Origin: Globomyces pollinis-pini | Taxonomy: Eukaryota; Chytridiomycota; Chytridiomycetes; Rhizophydiales; Globomycetaceae | Assembly (NCBI GenBank): GCA_025399215.1 | Contig: MU621205.1 | Coordinates: forward strand, 1-52,206 | Length of the DNA: 52,206 bases | Reading direction: 5' to 3' | Shown here: positions 36,001-47,996 of the stretch, one piece after another | Layout: every line of letters starts with the position of its first letter | How positions within the stretch are numbered: position 1 is the stretch's first letter | The notes under the pieces: model-generated | What the model was told of the DNA's origin: nothing | Database searches by the model: none | The model's input: only the letters and a program-made list of their open reading frames with translations | Made by a program: the position numbers and the translations under genes

Positions 36001-39000
36001 GAAGAGATTAAGGCATTGTTGGCTAAATTCGGTATTTCTCCAGGTGCCATCAGTGTACTTGCCAAAGAAAAGAAGACCATTGGAGCTTCCGCTGGAGTAT
36101 CTTTCAACAACCCATTCAGCATTACTGTTAAGGGATTGAAGCATCTTTCTGCTGCAGCTGGAATCAATGGGGAAACAATTACCCAAATTGTCTCTAGTGG
36201 TATTGAACTTGTGCCAAGTAATAATTCGGTTGTGCTCGGTGCTGATCTTGTATTCCCATCATCAGCTCCAGCCCAACAAGCTGTGAACAAATTTGCAACT
36301 GATTTGTCAAACAACTTTGGTTCTACTTCTCAATACTTTACAGCAACTGGTGCTACTTTTGGATTTGACGCTAAAAACTCGTTCAAGTTTCTCAGCCGTG
36401 CCGTTCTGGGTGTCCCATCCAAGAAATTATTGAATGAAGATAATGTTAAATTCCTTTTGAAATTTATTGGACAAGTAAATGCGACTGATTTACTTAAAAT
36501 GGTTGAATTGGGAGCTATTGGTGTGAAATTCAACCAATCTTCCATTATTTCAAGCACTGTTGCTGCTACAGTTGGGTTACCACTGGATGTTAAATTTGAT
36601 ATTCCATATTTCAGAGGTGGTGCTAACATTAACGAAGATCCTTTTGTTGACGTTGCCGTATCTGGAATTAAATTTTCAGGAAAGGGCCCAAATAAACTTG
36701 CTATTGGTGCAAGTGCTAACATTCATGACACTGAAGATATCGCCACCAATATTGAAAACATTGTCGATGCTGTTCTTCACGGTAAGGAGTTACCTGGTAC
36801 CATAGGAGGAGGTCGTCTTTTATTTGTAAGTTGTTATGACTATTTTAATTAGTTAGGGTCTCGATGGATCTGATGCCAATATTATTGATACTTTCTCTAC
36901 CGTATCTCTTGATCTCAGCCTTCAAAAGATCGGTGGGCCAATACTTGCACAAATTTTAGCTCAAATTAACAAAGTGCCATTCCCACAAACCGCTGAAGAA
37001 ATTAAAGTACTTTTGGCAAAACTTGGTATTGCCCCAGGAGCTATTAGCGTTATTGCAAAGGAAAAGAAGACAATTGGTGCATCTGCTGGTGTGTCCTTTA
37101 ACAATCCGTTCAGTATTACTGTCGAAGGATTGAGTTTCCTCACTGCCACTGCTGGTATCAATGGGCGAGCTGTCACCAAAATTGTTTCTAATGGTGCTGC
37201 TATTGTTCCAAGTAACAATACTCTCACCCTTGCAGCTGATCTTGTGTTCATTTCTTCTGACGTCATCAAAGATCTTGTTAAAACTTTCGTCAATAACGTT
37301 ATCTCTAACTTTGGTCAAACCAATGAATTTTTCACTGCCGGTGGAGTTGCTTTCGGTTTTGATGCTGAACATTCTTTTAAATTCTTAAGTAGAGCTGTTT
37401 TGGGAGTCCCATCAAAGGCAGTGTTGAATGAAAAGAACCTAAATACTACCTTAGCTTTAGTTGGCCAAGTTAATACTACCCAATTATTGGGAATGGTTAA
37501 ATTAGGAGGTCTATCCGCTGAATTCCATCCATCTACCGTTATTGATACTAAAGTGGATGCTGAAGTTCTTGTCCCNNNNNNNNNNCAATTATTGGGAATG
37601 GTTAAATTAGGAGGTCTATCCGCTGAATTCCATCCATCTACCGTTATTGATACTAAAGTGGATGCTGAAGTTCTTGTCCCATTAGATATAAAGTTCAACA
37701 TGCCATTCTTCAAGACCAGTGCAAACGTGAACGCTGCTGAATTTGTTGATGTTTCTGTTTCTGGCCTTCAATTAACTGGAAAGGGTCCAAACAAGCTTGC
37801 TATTGGAGCTGCTGCCAACATTCATGATACTGAAGACATTGCAATCAACATTGCAAGCATTGTTGATGCAGTGTTGAAGGGTAAAGAACTACCAGGTACA
37901 ATCGGAGGAGGCAAACTTCTTTTCGTAAGTTTTCATGATTACAATTTCTAACATTTTAGGGTCTTGATGGATCTGAAGCAAACGTTATTGACACTTTCTC
38001 TACTGTTTCACTTGACTTGAATCTTCAAAAGGTTGGAGGACCAATTCTTGCACAAATCATGGCTCAAATTAATAAGGTTCCATTCCCACAATCTCCTGAA
38101 GAGATTAAGGCATTGTTGGCTAAATTCGGTATTTCTCCAGGTGCCATCAGTGTACTTGCCAAAGAAAAGAAGACCATTGGAGCTTCCGCTGGAGTATCTT
38201 TCAACAACCCATTCAGCATTACTGTTAAGGGATTGAACTATCTTTCTGCTGCAGCTGGAATCAATGGAGAAACTATTACCCAAGTTGTTTCTAGCGGTGC
38301 TGCTATTGTTCCAAATAACAATACATTAAGTCTTGCTGTAGATTTGGTATTCCCATCAACTGCCTCCGCAAAGAGTGTTGTGAAACAATTTGCAACTGAT
38401 CTGTCAAACAACTTTGGTTCTACTTCTCAATACTTCACTGCTTCTCGTGCTTCATTTGGTTTCGACGCTGAACACTCTTTTAAATTCTTGCAAAGAACCG
38501 TGTTCGGTATTCCTTCCAAGGCTGTTGTTAATGAAAAGAATTTGAAGTTAGCTTTAGGTCTTATTGGAAAACTGCCTAGTGCAACCGATGTTTTAGGTCT
38601 TGTCAACATTGCATCCGTTAACGCCGAGCTTTTTGCCGCCAAAGTAATCGATTGTAATGTTAAGGGAGAACTGAAAGTACCAATTGATGCGAAATTGAGC
38701 ATGCCTTTCTTCCAAGCTGGAGCTGATATTGGACCTGCTCGTTTTGCTGACTTTGGTGTAAAAGGAATCAATATTGCTGGGAAGGGACCAAACAAACTTG
38801 ATGTTACTGCTTCAACAAACATTTATGACAATGACGATTTAGCAACAAGCATGATGAACTTTGTAAACGAACTTCTTACAAAGAAATTTTCCAGCACAGT
38901 TGGTGGTGGTTATCTTCTTATGGGTGTTGACAACACCCCAGAAAATGTTATTGATACATTCTCTAGTGTATCATTCAACGTTCCTGTTGGAGTTCTCTAC

Positions 39001-42000
39001 AACATTACTATGTCTCAGTTGGCTTCCTTAAACGTTACTATCCCAGACACTGCAACTATATTAAAGAAGTTGGGACTTGTACCTGGTGCAATTAATGTAG
39101 CTGCAAAGCCTGCCAAGACTATTTCTTCATCTATTGTGTTAGGATTTAACAACCCAGTCCAAGTGACCGTAAAAGGCTTCAACTATTTAAGTGGAAGTGG
39201 TGGTATCAATGGCCAAGAGTTGGTTGTTTTACAATCGAATGGATTGGCCGGATCTTCTTTAGCTCCTGGTGCCAACTCTTTGACTCTTGCTGCTGATTTG
39301 ATCTTTCCGTCTTCTGAGAAAGCGCAACAAGTGGTTGGTGATTTTGTTGGTGAAATCAGTGCAAACTATCCTCAACTGAACTCCCAATTTACTGCATCCA
39401 AAGCCAGTTTTGGGTTTGATAAAGAGCATGCCTTCAACTTCCTGTCTCGTGCTGTCGTAGCTGTCCCTGCTTCATTACTCATTAATCCAACTACAGTCAA
39501 TCTCGCACTTCAAACTATTTCTGGTACTGGATTGAATTCTACCAATGTATTGGGCTTGGTTTCTCCTCAAGCTCTTGATGTCGAATTTGCTGAAGACAAA
39601 TCGATCAATGCAAACATTAAAGCAAATGTAACTGTTCCATTCCAAGTCAACTTTGATATGCCATTCTTCGCTGCAGGTGCTGATTTAAATTTAGTTCACT
39701 TAGTGGACTTAAGTGTTCTCGGAACAAAGGTAGTTGGCGGAAAGCAATCAAATGCACTTGCTCTTGCATCTAAGGTGAAATTAAACGATGAAGACAAAAT
39801 TCAAGATATTATGGCTGCTACCGTGAAATTTATTTTGCAAGGAGTTGATCAAATTACAAGCAATGATGTTTCTGTTATCCTGAAAGCTATAATTAACAAT
39901 GTAATGAATCTTCCAGGTAAAGTTGGAGGAGGTTATTTGAAATTTGGGGTTGATGAATCCAAAGAAAATGTAATCGATACTTTTGCCAAAGTAGCATTAC
40001 ACCTAGAAATCAAATCAATCTTAAAGGTATTGGCTCCACTTATTCCAGATCCTTCAAATCTAAATGTTGACCCACTTGCTTTATTGAAATCACTTGGTTT
40101 ACAACTGAACAATCTCTCAGCCAAAACCCTCCCAGGACAAATTGTTAACTGTGGACTTGATACTTCATTCACGAGTAAGTTCCCTATCAGTTTGAAGGGA
40201 CTTGGATACCTTAACGTAGCGGCTGGAATTGATGCCGTTCGAGTTTTATCCGCTAAAGTGAATGGAATTAGCATCAGTCGTGGTGAAAACAAATTGAAGA
40301 TTTCAACTGATGTTAATTTCCCTAACGGTGAAGGTATTCCAGAGAAGGTTGGAGAATTTGCAAATCATGTCCTTACTAATCTTGGTGGACAGACTGAATT
40401 CTTGACTACCAATGGAATTCAATTTGGATTTGATGAAGCCAGAAGTATCAATCTTTTGAAGAAGGTAAACATCGGAATCCCTTCAAGATTGGTATTAAAT
40501 CCTCAAGTAAAGGCTTACGTTCTTTCCCAATTTGGAAATGTTACTATGGATCAAGTTTTGGCAACTGTCTCTCAATATTTGTCACAATCTCAAATTACTA
40601 AACTCAACGTTGCTGCTCTTCCAACTGGTGATTTCTTAGCCGATGTCGCTGGAGGCATTAAGAACCTCGCATTCACTGCCACTGCAGATATTGGATTTGT
40701 TCATTCCATTGCTTTGCTGGATCGCAAACCGTAAGTTTTATTCTGTATTGACATTATAGTTTAATTGATTTGTCGATTGTTAATGGTATTCAGTTGAAAT
40801 CTGTCGATAATCAAGTCAACCTTGCACTTACCAATAATATTAAATTCAGAGATAATGCTGAAATTCAAGCTTCAGTTGAATCATTGGTGAATAATATTGT
40901 TAGTATCATTCAAGGGGGAAAACCAGATTTCAAGAATGAAGTTGGTGCTGCCGGATTTGTGTTTGGTTCCAGTCGTTCACAGAATGATTGGATTATGACA
41001 TTCTCCAAAGTTGCCATTTCGCTTCCAATTGCTCCAGCTGTTCCAACTATTGTTAAACTTACCCAAAGCTTGATTGCCCAAATTCTTGCTATCATAAAGA
41101 ACCCTCCAACTAGTGGTCCTTTAGCAGGAATTAAATTAAAGATTGAAAACGTCGATCTTGATGTGTTAGACGAGCATACATTAGTTTCGAACGTTGCTGC
41201 TTCTGTATCTGGTTTACCATTCCCTGCATCTATTAGCTTACCATATTTCTACTCTGGAGTTAGATTCAATACTGTGGACTTGGTTGGTGCTACTGTAAAA
41301 GATATGCTGTTTAAAGATGGAAAATTCTCTTTGAAGACTTTAATCTACATGCCTGATAACAAGGACGCTTGGCAATTCATCATGCAGACTGTAGGAAATA
41401 TCTTGTTCCACAGAAAGCAAGATACACCGGTTACAATCACTGCTAATAGTATCGGTTTTGGATTTTCAAAAGACGTATATGTCAAGACTTTTGAAACTGT
41501 CAAAGCATCTCTTCCTATCACTTCTTACGTATCTGACGTTATTGATGTCTTTGACAAAAATCGACCATTTGAAATCGAAGATATTCAATCTAGTGTTGAA
41601 GAAAAGGGTATCTTTGCCCGAGTCAAATTTACTGTGCCAACAGTTCCATTCAAGTTACTTGCTAAAACAACATGTGGTCTTACATACCAAAAGAATGGTG
41701 TTGGTCCATTCCTCAAGACTGTTGAAGTACCTGTTGCTGCGGTTGAATTACCATTTGTAAACATATACATGATTCCAAATCTCTTAGAAAATGGTGGAAC
41801 TTCAGATGCACTTGAAGCTGGATTAGTAAAAATGCTCTCTTGGAGAGATTTTGCCAGTGACTCTCGCTTGGGCTATACTACTATGGTTGGTACAAATGGT
41901 AAGGTGTTCGGTGTCCTCGCTGACGCTTTCTTCAATGGTCCACCATTGACTTTCTTCTCTCCTATAGTATTGAATATGGTTCCAACTTGGCCATTTAACC

Positions 42001-42776
42001 AAATCAATCCTGGTGCCATTACCATTCCAATTCAAGGCAAATTATCATTCCCTAACAATGGTCCATTGCACTTGAATTTAGGAGAGCTTGTTGCTGAAGT
42101 TCGTGAAGGACCATCTAGATCAATTCTCAACGTTCATTCAGATGGAGATATTGTTTTCAAAAATTGGAACGAAGGTGCCAATGTACCTGGTCCAAAGTAT
42201 CTTAACATGGGAACTGTTACAATTGCCGTACCACTTTCAAACTTCAATCCATTAGTATGGTTTGACTTGATCAAACGCTTAATCGAAAATCCGTCCGAAG
42301 CTCTGTCTGTGTTCTTAACTGTTAAACGTGGAGGTGTTCCAATTTCTTATATCAATCCTATCTTTAACATGGTATTGAAAAGTGGAGCTCTGAAAGAATT
42401 ACTTGGATTTGTTGGTGCCATTTTAGCTCACGTAAACGTTGAAATTTTAGGATGGAATCCAAAATCCACTCCTATTATTGGACCTATCTTATCCAAGGTT
42501 GAGAAGTGGCTTGTGGATCGTATCTTCGGTGGCAAAACCAAGAGACAGACAATTGATGGACCAGTCAATGGTACCGCTATCAACACTATCGATGGTGGAA
42601 ACTCTACTGCTCCTGCTAATGGCACCAGCCCAGCTGTTGTTAATGTACCATTTGGAACTCCATTGGATCCAGTGTCAATTAAGGAAGCTAATCTTACTGA
42701 ACTTATTGGTACTGGTAGAAATATTACCTCTGCAACTGTGTTTACATCTAATCATCTTTTGATCATTGGACATTAA
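30072..42776 (+). CDS. Giant DUF3712 / Tag1-like repeat membrane protein
   Basis: Eight exons: 30072-30179, 30208-30913, 30946-31812, 31839-35827, 35863-36825, 36857-37924 (contains 10 N), 37960-40730 and 40760-42776. In total 12,489 nt, about 4,160 aa, or ~4,127 if the gap-associated 105 bp is artefactual; both keep frame. The cytosolic N-terminus (~60 aa) precedes one transmembrane helix (FIFLHVMVFINFICMLMVPIAYF). The rest is lumenal or extracellular tandem beta domains of ~160-330 residues, each with recurring NPFxIxVxGL, GGGxLLFG and VIDTFSxVS motifs. These resemble fungal DUF3712 (LEA2-like) proteins such as vacuolar Tag1, which is far smaller. KRQ sites (SKRQANS, TKRQTID) could be Kex2-cleaved. 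Three introns sit at the same GGGxLLF position in successive modules, showing module duplication. Exact function is unknown. Confidence 0.85.
35489..36137 (+). repeat. Recent tandem duplication, copy 1
   Basis: About 650 bp of the DUF3712 gene, intron included, is nearly identical to 37586-38234 (offset 2097). By eye I find one difference near 35525 (T versus C) before the copies diverge at 36138. Confidence 0.8.
37481..37680 (+). other. Assembly gap with 95-bp duplicated flanks
   Basis: Ten N (37576-37585) lie between two identical 95-bp segments (37481-37575 and 37586-37680). Both carry the same variant base that differs from the copy at 35489. This indicates overlapping contig ends that were not merged. 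Collapsing one copy and the N (105 bp) preserves the frame. Confidence 0.85.
37586..38234 (+). repeat. Recent tandem duplication, copy 2
   Basis: Partner of 35489-36137, including an identical 35-nt intron (37925-37959). Intron identity implies very recent duplication or gene conversion. Confidence 0.8.
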
Positions 42777-42961
42777 TTTCCAATAAAGTATAATTTTGCA
42801 TGCAACATTCTGTTCATTTCAATTATGAGAAACTATAATTTCAATGCTCTTTCCTTCCAACAGATTCTTAATTTAACAGAATCAATTAGTACAATACTTA
42901 ATGCACTTTATTTGAGATAGTTTATGTTCAATTAATATACGGAATTAATCACAATAGCAAA

Positions 42962-43783
42962 TCATGATAGAATCACGATTGAATTGTTTGGTGTAGGAGA
43001 CACAGTAGATGATCCAGTTTTTTCTGATTCGTCAATTGTGATTGGTTTCTTTTTAAGGCATAAGGTAGTTAATAGATTCAATATAGAGAATTCCAATTTT
43101 AGCTTAATACAATATAGTAGTGCTTTTGTTGCAATTTGATAATTGTATAAGCCAGCATATTCGGTAGCAATCATAATTAAATCCAATAGAATAACAAACA
43201 GTTGAATGTATGTTGTATGCAAGATTAATTGATCAGCATCTTTCTTTGGAATATGTCCCAAGGTTTCTTTGATATAGACCAAATAAACAATTCCCAAAAT
43301 AACCTCTTGTATAAAAAACATTGTGATCTGAAAAGCTTCATATATGGCATAAGCTTGAATCCAAACAGGTGTTCCAATTAAATTTGCACCAAATGTCAAT
43401 ATGGTAGTTGGAATATGACACACCACATAATTGAAGATAATCATATACTTGCAGCCTTGAATAATATGACTATTCATACAAACCAAATGGATTCTTGAAT
43501 ACATGACAACAGCAAATCCAGTTACCATTGAATGCCATCCAATTGTCAATGTAATTAAAGGTATCCAAACATTACTGATCAAATCATTAAATAGAATGAG
43601 GAATCCTACGGAAAATAATATAATGCCTGTACTAGTAACAATCAATGATCTGTAATATAATGTCGTTCTAATTTTGAAGGATTGATAAATCACCAATAAT
43701 AATTCAAAAGAATTATAGATTGCAATTGATATTGTACTGATTTGAAAAACGAAAGCTTCTGGTGTTATTTCTTGTTGTACCAT
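42962..43783 (-). CDS. Fungal 7TM integral membrane protein (DUF7703-like)
   Basis: Single exon, 273 aa, starting at the ATG of MVQQEITPEAF. It has seven hydrophobic segments (beginning about residues 12, 43, 72, 108, 135, 172 and 212). Recognisable features are AIYNSFELLLVIYQ, LYYRSLIVTSTGIILFSVGFLI, GWHSMVTGFAVVMYSRIHLV and CHIPTTILTFGANL, which match the pattern of fungal DUF7703/rhodopsin-like membrane proteins (GWxxMVTGQxxVLYSRLHLV type). The C-terminus is a Ser/Thr-rich cytosolic tail with basic residues. It may be a receptor-like sensor; ligand and coupling are unknown. It is convergent with the DUF3712 gene (185 bp between stops). It is not obviously homologous to the other 7TM trio in this window. 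Confidence 0.75.
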   Translation of the reverse strand: MVQQEITPEAFVFQISTISIAIYNSFELLLVIYQSFKIRTTLYYRSLIVTSTGIILFSVGFLILFNDLISNVWIPLITLTIGWHSMVTGFAVVMYSRIHLVCMNSHIIQGCKYMIIFNYVVCHIPTTILTFGANLIGTPVWIQAYAIYEAFQITMFFIQEVILGIVYLVYIKETLGHIPKKDADQLILHTTYIQLFVILLDLIMIATEYAGLYNYQIATKALLYCIKLKLEFSILNLLTTLCLKKKPITIDESEKTGSSTVSPTPNNSIVILS

Positions 43784-43939
43784 CCAAAACAATTGATTAT
43801 TTGAAAAAACTTGGACTCTTTCTTTTATATTTTATGATGTTACAAGAGGCGGGTCTCGACCCAACCAATAGAGAATTGAAACATCCATTGTATTACATTC
43901 AAAGATAGAACTTGAAAGTCTTTTGCAGTTTACCGTAAG

Positions 43940-44215
43940 CAGGAAAGAGTCAAAGTTGTACAACATTCAATCTATAAAAAATTCTTGATCCATATCGTAA
44001 ACATTGTCCATTCATGGCGGAGTAGAAAAGTGATACTGATGGAACATCACTTGTGTCAAGTACAAATTATGCACAATAACAAAGCATGTGTGGAACGTAA
44101 TGGTGGAAGTTAATGAAACGAACTTGTGATCTAATAATCATAATTTATAATGAATTCACTAGCTAACTGATTAAAATCAGCATTGAAAATGAGAATTAAA
44201 TCTCATGAAACAACC
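43940..44215 (+). repeat. Dispersed segment, copy 1 (gene remnant?)
   Basis: Related along about 250 bp to 44595-44845. One frame is conserved in both: here HSIYKKFLIHIVNIVHSW followed by RSRKVILME. Several differences from copy 2 are at third codon positions, suggesting the segment once coded for protein. No start, stop-to-stop gene or known family is found. Confidence 0.45.
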
Positions 44216-44594
44216 AATTTGGCTAGAAAGGGTCTGTAGATGGATTAAAATACTAAAATGAAACAAAATATTGAACTCGCTTCATCATGACTTGAGGTAT
44301 GTATGATCTCCAAGTCAATTTTTATTTCATAATTTAGTACAGCATATCCCTGAAATATAGAAACCTTATGGTAGTTTAGATAGTGTCAGGCAGGAGGAGT
44401 CAATTTGTCTTAAAGTTCCTAAAATGAAAGGTTTGTATACTACTAATCGTAAGAATCAAGGGTATGTCCAGGAATCCCAGGTTATGAATCTGATGATAAA
44501 GACAGTGTTTACTTAGCAGGATACCCCTTAATATGGAAACAATTGCGGTTTTTGACTCGTATGAATGAGAATAGACTACTTTTCCTAAACTTAA

Positions 44595-44845
44595 CCAACC
44601 GTAGGTTGAATTCGTACAGCATCCGGTCTATCAAAGATTCTTGATTCATATGGTAAATATTGCCCATTCATGGCGGAGCAGAAAATTGATTTTTATGGAA
44701 ATCATTTTCCAAAAAAACAAAATATGTTTGTGGGAGTCAATGAAACGAGCTTGTCATAATTTATTATGAATTCAATGACTGTTTGAGCTATTCATTAAGA
44801 TTATTCTTGAAAACGATAAATAAAATCTCTTTAAACACTTTTGGA
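44595..44845 (+). repeat. Dispersed segment, copy 2 (gene remnant?)
   Basis: Copy of 43940-44215. The same frame reads HPVYQRFLIHMVNIAHSW then RSRKLIFME. An upstream coding-like frame is out of phase with it and a TAG intervenes, so this copy is probably a pseudogene fragment. Confidence 0.45.
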
Positions 44846-45068
44846 TTGAAAGGCAGGTGGACCGTCTTCTTTGATGAACTCTGATGGTTTATTTTAAAAA
44901 ATGGTTACAAAATCAAACAACTACATTATTTGCCCCTGAATTTATCGAGTATCACCTTTCTCTATAGTTAGTTATAATACTGAATTGGTAGTAAACATTC
45001 ATTAAATATAACACATCCTTTATTGAAATAATATAGAGAGATAACTCCAAACTTGCAAGGATATGCCA

Positions 45069-45462
45069 CTATGATCGACCCAAAACATCATCTTTGGTCG
45101 TTGCGGCGATGGCAATCACTTCATCGACAAGATCTTTAGTTACCCCCAGAGTGGTCATTGCATTGGCAAGAGTAGAGGCCACTCGATTAAAATGTTCATC
45201 AGTCAAATGCAATTTCGCGTGAGCAGCACGCATATTCTTTCCATCATATTGCTTGCCACCTAAAACATGGTTCAGGAATGATTTTTGCATTCGTCTTTGT
45301 CTAGTCATATTGGTATTCACAAAGAATGGTGCAAGAAGGTCATCTTTTAGCAACATATCATAGAATAACTCGACACTAATGTTTAGAGATATCAAAAACT
45401 TACGTAGCATCAATTGCAGGTTCTCCACCTAATCTTTCGTATAAAGTTTTTTCAGTTGACAT
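45069..45462 (-). CDS. Truncated haemoglobin, group 1 (trHbN-like)
   Basis: 2-on-2 globin that binds O2/NO; group 1 proteins are often NO dioxygenases. Exons 45462-45404 and 45375-45069 (366 nt, 121 aa; 28-nt intron). It begins TLYERLGGEPAIDATVELFYD with B10 Tyr, continues DDLLAPFF and FLNHVLGGKQYDGKNM, and carries the proximal haem His in RAAHAKLHLTDEHF. Length is that of a bare globin domain without targeting signal. Such globins are common in bacteria, ciliates, algae and zoosporic fungi. The intron and local codon use argue against recent bacterial transfer or contamination. Confidence 0.93.
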
Positions 45463-46070
45463 ACTAGTATTTTTTTAATAAAGATCTAAGAATGCTTGTT
45501 CTTTTTATATTAATACATAACTGACCTTACGCATTGTGAGTCAACAAACAATCATTGACAATGACACGAAAACATTAGTCATAAATGGTCATGTTTAGTT
45601 TTTCTGGTTAAAGGTTTTTCACAACAAGCGGGAAAAATAGCAGGGTTTTCAGAAATACCTGATTCCATTTCATTACAGTCATTACACTTGGGTAAGAAAA
45701 TAAAGCACAGGAAATGATACATTGATGATGATAATGACAAATAAACCCTTGTTGATTGTCAACGTCATACTTACTATAGTAAAATCATATTACTATAACT
45801 CTACACAACCACTTGGTAAAGTAGTCCTTTTTACCCTAACTCGAATGTGGAGTATTTTAAAACCAGTTAAGCAATATGAAGTTATTCGTGATTCACATTG
45901 CCGATGAATATTTTACAACCACTATTACAATATATCAAGAAAAGGTTGATCTAATAAATAATTACCCCTCGATTAAAATTTTTGTGGAAACGAGAGTAAC
46001 CATCATGAACATCCAGTTGTAAATCAAGTTAGAGTATTAAAAGAACATTATATTTCCCTTTCAAAAGCAT
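45463..46070. other. Intergenic region
   Basis: About 600 bp between the trHb start and the prefoldin stop, both on the minus strand. Only short chance-like frames are present. No repeat or RNA gene is recognised. Confidence 0.45.
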
Positions 46071-46633
46071 TTAATCAGATTTGGTAGCAGACACTTTTGC
46101 AGCTTCAGCCATTTTCTCTTGCAAAACTTGCAATAAGACTAGAAAATGTTAAAATCAAAAAGATACCTTTCCTTTGTGATTGTCGTTGATTGACAGTTTC
46201 TTCCAATTTTAATAGATTGCCTTTAATATATTCTACTTTTCGTTGATAGTAGTCTTGTGCTTCTTTTACAGTCTAGACAAAGAGTAATAAACATATTTGG
46301 ATCAATACCTTTTCAATGTAATAACCAGTTCCAACATCTACAATAACTTTATCTTCATGATCGATTGTTCCTGATACATACAAAGAATTTGTCAACGGTA
46401 CTAGTACTTCACTACCACTCTTTAATTTTTTAGCAGAATCTATAGCATCATAGAATTTAACTTGAGCTTGTTTTAATTTTGAGAATGAAGTTGTTAAAAC
46501 TTGAATTTCCTATACAGTCAATACTGATCCTACTGATCCATACTTCTTCTAGCTGTTGTTTTACAGCCTGTAGTTGTGGTAATGGCAATTCATGTAGATT
46601 AATTGATCCAGGAGCAAGTTCAGTTTCACTCAT
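46071..46633 (-). CDS. GIM5: Prefoldin subunit 5 (GIM5/PFDN5)
   Basis: Alpha-type subunit of the hexameric prefoldin chaperone that delivers nascent actin and tubulin to CCT. Exons 46633-46544, 46509-46309, 46272-46167 and 46138-46071 (465 nt, 154 aa; introns 34, 36 and 28 nt). The N-terminal coiled-coil helix (INLHELPLPQLQAVKQQLEEE...VLTTSFSKLKQAQ) is followed by the beta-hairpin pair VLVPLTNSLYVSGTI and VIVDVGTGYYIEKT. The C-terminal helix is (Y)YQRKVEYIKGNLLKLEE. The order and length match PFD5. An in-frame ATG nine codons upstream (46660) is less likely. Confidence 0.95.
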
Positions 46634-46928
46634 TGAAGTTGAAAAGTTTGAAATTTTCAAACCTGATCAAGTCAATTGTAAAATAATAGAACTCCGATAC
46701 GAATAAAGATATACTCATTAGATACATAGAAGGAAAAGGTCTTTTATTTGTAATGGAATAAGAGTTGGATTAGTATGAATGTTCATTCATTCAATCATGC
46801 ATTAGTTTGGGATACGTAAAGAAATACAATTTAGTTATTGGATTATGTGGGTCAAATTTAGATTTCAGTATTACTTGGGTTCCGGTTGGTCCATTTCCAC
46901 CAACAAATGTTTCTCTCTTTATCTCAAC

Positions 46929-47996
46929 ATGGAAATAGATGAAGGACCAAAACGTATTAGCCTATCAGATATGGATTCAACAAAGTATATGATTTTTGGT
47001 TCATTATTCATACTTGGAGTTGATACAATGTTATTTCCATTAGATACACTCAAAACAATAGTCATGTCTGAAAGAGTAAGATACCATTGCTAAATATGAA
47101 TGCTTTATAGTCAAAGAAAGCTACTAAATCTCCTAATTTATTCAAACTGGCATTAAACATTGCTCAACGTGAAGGGGTTCCAAGATTTTGGAGAGGAATT
47201 GGACCATCCACTTTGGGAAACTTTCCAGGCCAAGCTTCTTATTATCTCGCTTATGAATCATCTCAAGTACGAACTATGTTGGTTTCTGAATATCTTAGGA
47301 ATTTTTATCAACATTCTTAAAAAATGATCAATCCAAATCTGTCACATTTTTAAAAGGATTTCTATCAGGAATGGCAGCCGAAGTAGCAGGTGGAATGTTT
47401 TACGTACCTGCTGATATTGTTGCTCAAAGGTTACAAGTACAATCCACAAAAGGGTTTGTGCATAATCACAGGTAAATTTCAAACATTTAATTTGAATTAG
47501 ATTATACAAAGGTCCACTTGACATTGTAAAAAGAATCTATACAGCTGATGGAGTTCATGGACTTTATAGAGGATATGGTGCTTATGTATCTGCCTACGCA
47601 CCTGGCTCAGCAATTCAATGGGGATCATATGAGTTATCAAAAATGTACATGTACAGAGCTTTATCGTGGATGGAACAATTACATTATATACCAGACGAGA
47701 TACCAGGAAAGGAGCAATGGATCAATGCATTAAGCGCAGGAATCGCAGGTATTTGTTCCGTATCATCCAACAATCCTTTGGAAGTGCTCCGAATCCGAAC
47801 ACAATTACTAGAATCTGGAAGTAAAAAAGATGCTGATATGATTAAAGGTGGATATTTTCAGTTAGCACGGATGATATTACGTGAAGAAGGATGGAAAGCG
47901 TTCTATCGTGGGTTACGAATCCGGTTACTTGTCACAGTTCCATCATCAATGGTAGCACTTAGTGGATATGAAGTGATAAAGAAATATTGTATTTGA
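46929..47996 (+). CDS. Mitochondrial carrier (SLC25 family, SLC25A44-like)
   Basis: Inner-membrane transporter with three repeats of two helices. Exons 46929-47075, 47111-47266, 47299-47471 and 47501-47996 (972 nt, 323 aa; introns 35, 32 and 29 nt). Repeat signatures: FPLDTLKT...FWRGIGPSTLGNFPGQASYYLAYE, VPADIVAQRLQVQ...GLYRGYGAYVSAYAPGSAIQWGSYE and NPLEVLRIRTQL...AFYRGLRIRLLVTVPSSMVALSGYE. The final repeat and GSAIQWGSYE resemble SLC25A44/SLC25A40-type carriers. A44 transports branched-chain amino acids, but the substrate here is not certain. The start was chosen at MEIDEGPKR; an in-frame ATG at 46845 would add a 28-residue extension. Confidence 0.9.

Larger units (their letters stand above)
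43784..45068. other. Gene-poor region with duplicated coding-like segments
   Basis: About 1.3 kb carrying the two related segments listed next and an additional coding-like frame at about 44464-44590 (CPGIPGYESDDKDSVYLAGY...). No intact gene can be assembled. Confidence 0.5.

Noticed and set aside
31145..41095. Many 60-140-codon antisense frames within the DUF3712 gene
   Set aside because: Mirror frames of a repetitive coding sequence; no start context, splice structure or family features.
45069..45462. Horizontal transfer or bacterial contamination for the truncated haemoglobin
   Set aside because: The gene has a typical 28-nt local intron and host-like base composition, so any transfer was not recent.
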